Shown one piece after another: positions 1 to 6,900 of a DNA stretch of 7,536 nt. The notes under the pieces are model-generated. The model had not been told where the DNA came from and ran no database searches. It saw only the letters and a program-made list of their open reading frames with translations. How positions within the stretch are numbered: the first letter of the stretch is position 1; each line of letters starts with the position of its first letter. The translations under genes were made by a program, and so were the position numbers. Source of the DNA: Candidatus Onthomorpha intestinigallinarum (GTDB lineage Bacteria; Bacteroidota; Bacteroidia; Bacteroidales; P3); contig DXGG01000013.1 in NCBI GenBank assembly GCA_019114015.1, positions 1-7,536 on the forward strand, given 5' to 3'.

Positions 1-304
1 GTTCCAATCCGTCTGCATTAGAAATCGTAACAAGTGCCCTGTAACTACCATCAACAAAATCCACTATCACTATCTCTTTCACATTTAACCGAAAATGCGA
101 AAAGATATCAAGCATGAGTTCAAATGTCATAGGCCTCAATATTTGTTTTTTTTCCAAAAAAAGAAGCAACATTTGACCCTCGTAAGTCCCCACGGGTATA
201 GAAAGTCCCTTGGCACCGTTTTTTTCTTTCAATATAATGTCATAGAAATTTCCTGCTTTCGATCGCTTAACAGAATGAATTTCCATCAAAATCAAAGATT
301 CCAT
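1..304 (-). CDS. DUF151 / bifunctional nuclease (BFN) domain protein, 3' part off left edge
   Basis: Translating the minus strand from the ATG at 304-302 gives 101 uninterrupted codons to the left edge, beginning MESLILMEIHSVKRSKAGNF. The pattern is that of the DUF151 / bifunctional-nuclease domain: a short first strand, an L-S-I-P-V-G segment (residues 34-39) followed by Y41-E42-G43-Q44 (family: L-P-I-x-I-G-x-x-E-A), then R57-P58-M59-T60-x-E62-L63 (family: R-P-x-T-H-D-L), then a V-I-V-D-F-V-D-G-x-Y strand pair (79-88). Some members of this family have been reported to have DNase and RNase activity; the role in Bacteroidetes is not well defined. Here the family's His-Asp after the Thr is Phe61-Glu62, so catalytic ability is uncertain. 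The first ATG is chosen because the preceding in-frame codons contain no other start and the first strand fits the family; Met7 is an alternative. Family assignment is fairly sure, function is not. The gene is divergent from hppA and probably has its own promoter in 305-459, though I found no clear match. Confidence 0.8.
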   Translation of the reverse strand, partial: MESLILMEIHSVKRSKAGNFYDIILKEKNGAKGLSIPVGTYEGQMLLLFLEKKQILRPMTFELMLDIFSHFRLNVKEIVIVDFVDGSYRALVTISNADGLE

Positions 305-356
305 GTCTAAAAAATATAAACTCTTACATATTGTCATTCAACGAAAAAAAACAATG

Positions 357-379
357 AAATGTTTAGATTTCAAACATTT
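357..379. repeat. 8-bp perfect inverted repeat upstream of the hppA promoter
   Basis: AAATGTTT at 357-364 and its exact reverse complement AAACATTT at 372-379 are separated by 7 bases. The right arm ends one base before the -33 TTTG box of the predicted hppA promoter, and the repeat also lies 53-75 bp upstream of the divergent DUF151 start. It could be an operator for a dimeric regulator. An alternative is a weak A/T-rich hairpin, since T tracts follow it on both strands. The surrounding DNA is very A/T-rich, so chance is a real possibility. The repeat is seen directly; any function is inference. Confidence 0.4.
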
Positions 380-380
380 T

Positions 381-412
381 TTTGGGAAGCATACATTTTG
401 TTTGTAATTTTG
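381..412 (+). promoter_or_regulatory. Bacteroides-type promoter for hppA-hydE
   Basis: TTTG at 381-384 and TAATTTTG at 405-412 are separated by 20 bp. This matches the Bacteroidetes primary sigma-factor consensus (TTTG, 19-21 bp, TAnnTTTG). Transcription would start near 418-421, leaving a leader of about 40 nt before the hppA ATG at 460. The leader is A/T-rich with no recognisable Shine-Dalgarno sequence, as is common in this phylum. The near-perfect box match and correct spacing make this a good prediction, but TTTG is frequent in A/T-rich DNA. Confidence 0.65.
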
Positions 413-459
413 CTCCGTTGATACATTTTTAGATTAAATAATTTGAAACAATAATCAAA

Positions 460-2874
460 ATGAAAAAAATTCACTTACTGTTGCTCACAGTTATTATGCC
501 GTTGGCTTCAAAAGCCAGTGAAGCGGACTTGAAAATCCCTATAGAAATTCACAAATTCGGAATCTTGCATTGGGGGTTTCTAATTGCAATATTGGGCATA
601 TTTTTCGGAATATATCAATTTATAAAAGTAAAAAGACTCCCGGCACACAAAAATATGCTGGACATTGCAAAAGTCATATACAAGACTTGTCTGACATATC
701 TTAAACAACAAGGCAAATTTCTTGCCACGTTATTCATATTCATTGGTATAGCCGTTGCCGGATATTTCGGATTTCTGGCCAAAGGTGAAAACGGGGAAAG
801 CTTCGGCATAGGTGCGGTGTTACTGATTCTTCTTTGGACGATAATAGGAATTGCAGGTTCATATACTGTTGCCGCATACGGAATAAGAATGAATACTTAT
901 GCCAATTCCAGAATGGCATTCGCATCGCTGAAAAGAAATCCCTTGAAGTTGTTGAATATACCTCTCAGTGCTGGTATGAGCATAGGAGTAGTTCTCATTT
1001 GCGTCGAACTAATCTTGATGTTGGTTATTTTACTGCTGATGCCGGCTCACTTGGCGGGAGCTTGTTTCATAGGATTTGCAATCGGCGAAAGTTTGGGTGC
1101 ATCGGCATTAAGAATAGCCGGAGGAATATTTACGAAGATTGCGGACATAGGCTCGGACTTAATGAAAGTCGTATTCAAAATAGGTGAAGACGATCCTCGG
1201 AATCCTGGAGTAATTGCAGACTGCACCGGAGACAACGCGGGTGACTCAATAGGCCCTACCGCAGACGGATTCGAAACATATGGAGTAACCGGTGTGGCAT
1301 TGGTTTCCTTTATTCTGCTTTCAATATCGGACGTAAATATACAATATGAACTCTTGGTTTGGATATTTTCCATGAGAATATTGGGTATAATAACATCAAT
1401 TGTATCATACTACATAAATAAGGGTTTAAGCAAAATGCTATACAAAGACAAGGATGACATGGATTTTGAGGCACCATTGTCCAACCTTGTATGGATAACC
1501 TCTTTGCTTTCCATATTAGGTACTTTCATTTTGTCATACATACTAATAGGCGGTTTACACGGCAACACTGACTTATGGTGGATTTTATCTACAATCATAT
1601 CTTGCGGTACATTGGGAGCAGCCCTTATACCTGAAATAACAAAAATATTTACCTCTCCGAAATCATTACACGTAAAAGAAGTTGTCAAGGCTGCCAATGA
1701 AGGAGGATCTTCACTAAACATTTTATCGGGATTTGTTGCGGGAAATTTTTCGGCATTTTGGACAGGACTGGTATTTGTGTTCCTTATGTTCACGGCATAT
1801 CTTTTTTCACTTTCGGACGCACTTACGAGTCTTGGCATGAACTATGTACCTATCTTCGCATTCGGTTTGGTCGCTTTCGGCATGTTGGGCATGGGACCGG
1901 TTACCATAGCCGTGGACAGTTACGGACCTGTGACGGACAACGCCCAATCGGTATATGAGTTGTCTCTTATAGAGGAAGAAAAAGACATAGACGAGAAAAT
2001 AGAAAAAGACTTCGGATTCAAACCAGACTGGGAAAAAGCAAAATACTATCTTGAAGCAAACGACGGTGCCGGCAATACATTCAAGGCGACAGCAAAACCG
2101 GTACTTATAGGAACGGCTGTGGTAGGAGCAACGACAATGATATTTTCCTTGATTCTAATGATAGAAAAAACACTCGGCATAGCACCCGGAAATTTGCTTA
2201 ATCTGTTGAACCCTTATACCATATTAGGATTCATATTGGGCGGCTGTGTAATATATTGGTTCACCGGAGCAAGTACTCAAGCCGTTACAACAGGAGCATA
2301 CAGAGCAGTTGAATACATTAAAAAGAACATAAACCTCGATACCAATGCTCCAAAAAAAGCCGATGAAAAAAGCTCCATAGAAGTTGTAAGCATTTGTACG
2401 CATTATGCGCAAAAAGGTATGTTCAATATATTCATAGCCATATTTTTCTTTGCTCTCGGCATTGCATGTCTGTCCTCACCTTCGTCAATAGGCGGAGAAA
2501 ATGCCGTATCGCTATTCATAAGCTATCTGGTATCCATAGCCCTTTTCGGACTATTCCAAGCTGTCTTTTTGGCAAATGCAGGAGGCAGTTGGGACAATGC
2601 GAAAAAGATTGTAGAGGTGGATATGAAAGCCAAGGGTACTCCATTACATGATGCATCCGTTGTGGGAGACACTGTGGGCGATCCGTTTAAAGACACGTCC
2701 TCCGTCGCTCTCAACCCTATAATCAAGTTCACTACCCTATTCGGACTTTTGGCTATGGAAATAGCTATAAGCGAAGCATTCAGAAACATTGCTCCATATA
2801 TAGGCATAGTATTTTTCATCATAGCTTGTTATTTCGTTTACAGATCATTCTATAAAATGAGAATAGACCAATGA
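460..2874 (+). CDS. hppA: Ion-translocating membrane pyrophosphatase, divergent K+-independent type
   Basis: An integral membrane pyrophosphatase (804 aa) that hydrolyses PPi and pumps H+ and/or Na+ across the inner membrane. All core motifs are visible: K226, D229, D233 and E243-D-D-P-R-N-P; D254/D258/D262; D486 and D493; N539; D712 with K715/K716; D737, D741, K744, D745; and K756 in the last gate helix. About 16 hydrophobic segments follow a signal-peptide-like start (residues 1-20, leader-like core then A-S-K-A-S). Lys542, in G-N-T-F-K, is at the position where Lys confers K+ independence, but Ala545 replaces the Thr usual in that group. The gate glutamate is E272, three residues after D269: the Na+-pump position. 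The H+-pump glutamate position of the plant enzyme is V276. Local sequence (H63-K-N-M, Y79-L-K-Q-Q-G-K, T267-A-D-G-F-E-T-Y-G) resembles the divergent mPPase group typified by Chlorobium limicola, whose studied members pump H+ and are inhibited by Na+. The loop between D493 and N539 is about 19 residues longer than in the mung bean enzyme. The start has no Shine-Dalgarno but follows a good promoter. The stop overlaps the hydE start. Confidence 0.96.
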   Translation: MKKIHLLLLTVIMPLASKASEADLKIPIEIHKFGILHWGFLIAILGIFFGIYQFIKVKRLPAHKNMLDIAKVIYKTCLTYLKQQGKFLATLFIFIGIAVAGYFGFLAKGENGESFGIGAVLLILLWTIIGIAGSYTVAAYGIRMNTYANSRMAFASLKRNPLKLLNIPLSAGMSIGVVLICVELILMLVILLLMPAHLAGACFIGFAIGESLGASALRIAGGIFTKIADIGSDLMKVVFKIGEDDPRNPGVIADCTGDNAGDSIGPTADGFETYGVTGVALVSFILLSISDVNIQYELLVWIFSMRILGIITSIVSYYINKGLSKMLYKDKDDMDFEAPLSNLVWITSLLSILGTFILSYILIGGLHGNTDLWWILSTIISCGTLGAALIPEITKIFTSPKSLHVKEVVKAANEGGSSLNILSGFVAGNFSAFWTGLVFVFLMFTAYLFSLSDALTSLGMNYVPIFAFGLVAFGMLGMGPVTIAVDSYGPVTDNAQSVYELSLIEEEKDIDEKIEKDFGFKPDWEKAKYYLEANDGAGNTFKATAKPVLIGTAVVGATTMIFSLILMIEKTLGIAPGNLLNLLNPYTILGFILGGCVIYWFTGASTQAVTTGAYRAVEYIKKNINLDTNAPKKADEKSSIEVVSICTHYAQKGMFNIFIAIFFFALGIACLSSPSSIGGENAVSLFISYLVSIALFGLFQAVFLANAGGSWDNAKKIVEVDMKAKGTPLHDASVVGDTVGDPFKDTSSVALNPIIKFTTLFGLLAMEIAISEAFRNIAPYIGIVFFIIACYFVYRSFYKMRIDQ

Positions 2875-3920
2875 ACGATTTAACGGACGAACTGTTTGCC
2901 AAGCATAATTTACCGGATGCGGAACTGAAAACACTGATAGACTGTCAAACGGATAGTCCCGAAGAGGAATATCTGTTTGACAAGGCGGTGGAAAAACGTA
3001 AGGAAATATATTCCAACGATATCTTCATAAGAGGTCTTATAGAATTCAGCAACTACTGTAAAAACAACTGCTTATATTGCGGAATAAGGGCTGCCAATGA
3101 AAAGGCGGAAAGATACCGTCTGACCAAGGAAGAAATATTGGAATGTACAGACTACGGTTATAGCCTGGGATTCAGAACATTCGTATTGCAATCGGGAGAA
3201 GACCCCTTTTTCAACGATAAAGACATTTGCGAGATAGTCTCATCCATAAAGTCAATGCACGATGATTGTGCCGTCACTTTATCAATAGGAGAGAAATCGA
3301 AAAAAGTCTACAAAGATTTCTTCGAAGCAGGTGCAGACCGTTATCTTCTAAGACATGAAACCGCAAACATACAGCATTACGGATTGCTTCATCCCAAAAG
3401 CATGAGCTTGTCCGTAAGGAAACAATGTCTTTTTGACTTGAAGGAAATAGGATTTCAGGTAGGTTCAGGATTCATGGTCGGCTCGCCGTATCAAACTTTG
3501 GACAATCTGGTGGAAGACATAAGATTCTTACAAGAACTGGACCCGGAAATGATAGGTATAGGTCCTTTCCTGCCGCATAAGGATACTCCTTTCGCTTCTC
3601 AAAACAAAGGCAGTATGTCAAGATGTCTGCACATTATAGCAATACTCAGACTGATGTTCCCTTATTCACTCATACCTTCGACAACCGCATTGGGCACTAT
3701 CAACCCCCATGGAAGGGAAATGGGACTAAAGGTAGGTGCAAATGTGGTCATGCCGAATCTCTCTCCGAAAAAGGTAAGGGAAAAATATCTGTTGTACAAC
3801 GACAAAGCATATACCGGACTGGAATCGGCCGAAGGTCTACGACTATTGCAAGCCGAAGTCGAAAAAGACGGCTACAGAATAGTCATAGACCGAGGTGATG
3901 CAAAACGCAAACAAAACTGA
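2871..3920 (+). CDS. hydE: [FeFe]-hydrogenase H-cluster radical SAM maturase HydE
   Basis: A 349-aa radical SAM enzyme of the HydE family. With HydF and HydG it builds the diiron subcluster of the [FeFe]-hydrogenase active site in the cytoplasm. The [4Fe-4S]/SAM motif CX3CX2C is C63, C67, C70 (C-K-N-N-C-L-Y-C-G-I-R), at the same numbering as in the Thermotoga maritima enzyme. Other family signatures are R-Y-R-L-T (81-85), F-V-L-Q-S-G-E-D (104-111), R-H-E-T-A-N (161-166), G-F-M-V-G (200-204), G-I-G-P-F-L-P-H (229-236), T-T-A-L-G (271-275) and G-A-N-V-V-M-P-N-L-S-P (289-299). The length is typical. The optional second cluster cysteines (CX7CX2C near the C-terminus in T. maritima) are absent; that region has no Cys. 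The ATG lies inside the end of hppA (ATGA overlap), with no Shine-Dalgarno, suggesting translational coupling. hydF, hydG and the hydrogenase are not in this window. PylB and BioB relatives were considered, but the C-terminal motifs fit HydE. Confidence 0.94.
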   Translation: MNDLTDELFAKHNLPDAELKTLIDCQTDSPEEEYLFDKAVEKRKEIYSNDIFIRGLIEFSNYCKNNCLYCGIRAANEKAERYRLTKEEILECTDYGYSLGFRTFVLQSGEDPFFNDKDICEIVSSIKSMHDDCAVTLSIGEKSKKVYKDFFEAGADRYLLRHETANIQHYGLLHPKSMSLSVRKQCLFDLKEIGFQVGSGFMVGSPYQTLDNLVEDIRFLQELDPEMIGIGPFLPHKDTPFASQNKGSMSRCLHIIAILRLMFPYSLIPSTTALGTINPHGREMGLKVGANVVMPNLSPKKVREKYLLYNDKAYTGLESAEGLRLLQAEVEKDGYRIVIDRGDAKRKQN

Positions 3921-3935
3921 TACTGACCGAAGCCA

Positions 3936-6900
3936 TTACTTGCATATAGAATCCTTCAGAAGCATCAGCCTGTTAACTATATTCACTTCACTGACCCCAC
4001 TGTCAAAATCCAATGACAACAATTCCACATCCGGATATATCTGCTTTATTCTGTTCTCAACACCCTTGCTTATAATGTGATTCGCAATACATCCGAAAGG
4101 TTGAAGACTTATTACGGCATCAGCCTTTTGTTTTGCATATGATACTATTTCGGCAGGAAGCAGCCAGCCTTCCCCAAACTGAGTTACCAAAGGCAGAATA
4201 TGCTTTACGTCATCGGCCAACTGAAAAACATCTTCCAATGGAGAGTAATATCTGAATCCGGAAAGGACATTGTTAAACCTTTCTATTTCCTTTCTCACAA
4301 AGAAATAAAAACCGTCAAACACAAAATCCGGAATCTTTGAACTGTCCAGATTGTATTCCATCTTTGCTTTGCGGTTCACAAAACTCTGTGTGAAAAACGA
4401 TGTAAGCGTAGGCGGCAGAACCTCCATGTTTTGAGAAATAAGCCATGACACCACATCCTTGTTGGCAAAGCTGTGAAATTTCAAGAAAATCTCCCCTACT
4501 ATTCCTACCTTTTTCAATGGCACATATTCTTTCGGAAGCAATGAATTGAAGTTATTGACCGCCTCTTTCAACAATGAAAATACTGCCTTTCTGTTGCGAT
4601 TCAATACCATAGGTTTCGCTCTGGATATATAACTGTTTCTTAAATCCTCCGCCTTCGCCTTGTCCCTCACTCTTACAACGGCAGAATGATACATCTTCGA
4701 AAGACAGTCTCCGAAGAGCAAAGCCGAAAAAGCTATGGGCAAAACCTTAAACCAGTTCATCCTAAAACCCGGCTGATTGTTCGATATGTCAGTACCCATG
4801 GTAACGGACACAACGGGCACTTGCGAAAAACCGGCATCAACCAAAGCCTTGCGTATTATGGGATAGTAACTGGATGCACGACATTGTCCGCCTGTCTGAG
4901 TGATTCCTACGGCAACGGTATTCAAATCATACCTGCCGGATTGCAAAGCCTTTATCATGTCACCCACAATAAGGGTGGCAGGATAACAAACCTCATTGTT
5001 GGAATATTTCAACCCCAAATCTGCCGACACGGCGTCACTTTTAGGCAATACTTCCAGCTTATATCCGCTTATTTCGAATATCTCCGGCAAAAAAGGAGAG
5101 GCATAATCGGTAAAAAAAGGAGCCAGAATGGTACGTTCCCTGTCCTGCCTGTCGAACAGCTTGGTATTGACAAAATCCTTCACCCTCGTATCTAACGACT
5201 TCTTCAACTTCAGGCTTTCTATCAAGCTTCGTATTCTAAGACGCATGGAACCGACGTTGTTAATATCGTCAACCTTTATTACGGTACAAACCTTATTGTA
5301 GCGTTTCAGTATGTTCGCTACCTCATCCAGCAAAAAAGCATCAGGCCCGCAGCCAAAGGAGGTAAGCTGAACATAATTGACCGTATCATTCTGTTGCCCG
5401 ACCCATTTTGCAGACTTTACTATACGATTCATGTAAGCCCACTGCGAAATCATGTAAGTATCCTGCATCTCCATTGTCCTGTCGCCCCTGAGCAAATCAT
5501 CACTTATTACGGTAACTCCAAGGTCGGAAATGATTGTACTTAACTTATGCTGTATCAAAGCGTCCGTATGATAAGGCCTTGCCGCCAAAAGTATAACCAT
5601 TCTGTTCTCACCCAAAGCCGTATCAAGGTATTCCTTTGCCTTGTCCCTTACGTCTTTTTCATAATCCATCTGAGCGCGTGCGGCCTTTTCGACGGCTCTT
5701 TCCACAAAGTCATCCGAACAATCCATATGCCCGTATTCCGAAGCAAGTTGCCGGATATAACGCTTGAAACTCTTAACGAACAACCTTTTGTCCTTGAACG
5801 TAAAAACGGGATTGTCCACCTTGACATCATCATTGCCGTAAACCAGCAACTGGTTTTTTATCACCGTATTGTAAGACGAAACTATGGGACAGTTGTATGA
5901 ATTGGCGGCAGTGGCATCGTCCTGTTTCTCATAAACCACATAAGGAAAGAATATCCTGTTCAGACCCTTTTCCACAAGATTGTTTACATGAGCATGCACC
6001 AACTTGGCGGGGAAACATATATTTTCGCTGATAACCTGACTCAATCCGCCTTCATATTGTTCATAAGTAGACAAATCACTCAAAACGAGCCTTATTCCGA
6101 AACATGAAAACAAACTCTGCCAAAAAGGAAAGTCCTCAAACATGTTCAATACCCTCGGAACACCCAACTCCATTACAGCATCCTCCACCTTCTCCTGTGC
6201 AAACACCCTTTCTATCTTGTAATCGTATATATTGCTGCCCTTTTCGAATTTCGACCTGGACGTAAACACTTTCTCGCACTTGTTGCCGGAATGATATGTC
6301 ATGGAATTTTCAAAGACATATTTGGTCACCATGCAATTGTTTTCACATCCCCTGCAATTGATTTCCTTTGTGGTGTAACCGGACACATGTCCGTTGAAGG
6401 CAGTCTTTTTTCTCTCCTTCAGGTATTTTTCCTTTGCGTAAAGCGCACAACCGTAAGCTCCCATCAGTTCGGGATTACTGCTTCTGAACACCTTTACCGA
6501 CAACATATTCTCAAAAGCCTTGACAATACTGTCGTTTTTCATGGTTCCGCCCTGTACGACTATATTTTTGCCTATGGCCAGAGAGTTCAGTTTCAACACC
6601 TTGTAAAGACAGTTTCTGACCACTGAATAGGACAAACCCGCAGAAATATCGGCAACCGTCGCCCCTTCCCGCAGGAATTGTTTAACCTTGGAATTCATGA
6701 AAACAGTACAGCGCGTACCCAAATCACACGGTTCCTTTGCAAAGCAGGCAAGGCGGGCAAAATCCGCAACACTGTACGAAAGAGTATTGGCAAAGGTCTC
6801 TATGAAGGAGCCGCATCCCGAAGAGCAGGCCTCGTTTATCTCTATCCTGTTCAGAACCCCGTCCTCAATATACAAAGCCTTCATGTCCTGTCCCCCTATG

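Noticed and set aside
95..310. 71-codon plus-strand open frame
   Set aside because: It is antisense to the DUF151 partial gene, whose minus-strand translation carries recognisable family motifs. The plus-strand peptide is low-complexity (Phe/Lys runs from the homopolymers) and resembles nothing.
305..356. Possible promoter for the DUF151 gene on the minus strand
   Set aside because: No TAnnTTTG box with a correctly spaced TTTG was found on this strand. The nearest candidate (AATGTTTG, complement of the 372-379 region) has a mismatch in the key TA and no upstream partner.
1047..1838. Minus-strand open frames opposite hppA (108 and 142 codons)
   Set aside because: They lie wholly inside the conserved hppA gene, show no domain-like pattern, and are explained as antisense shadows.
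3895..4080. 61-codon plus-strand open frame bridging the hydE end and the giant gene
   Set aside because: It overlaps the last codons of hydE and the C-terminal codons of the giant gene, and its sequence resembles no known small protein.
4686..5195. 169-codon plus-strand open frame inside the giant minus-strand gene
   Set aside because: The opposing strand encodes conserved HgdB-like motifs throughout this stretch, and the plus-strand peptide has no recognisable domain or start signal.
5547..5900. 117-codon plus-strand open frame opposite the giant gene
   Set aside because: It has no recognisable motif and lies antisense to a continuous conserved coding region.
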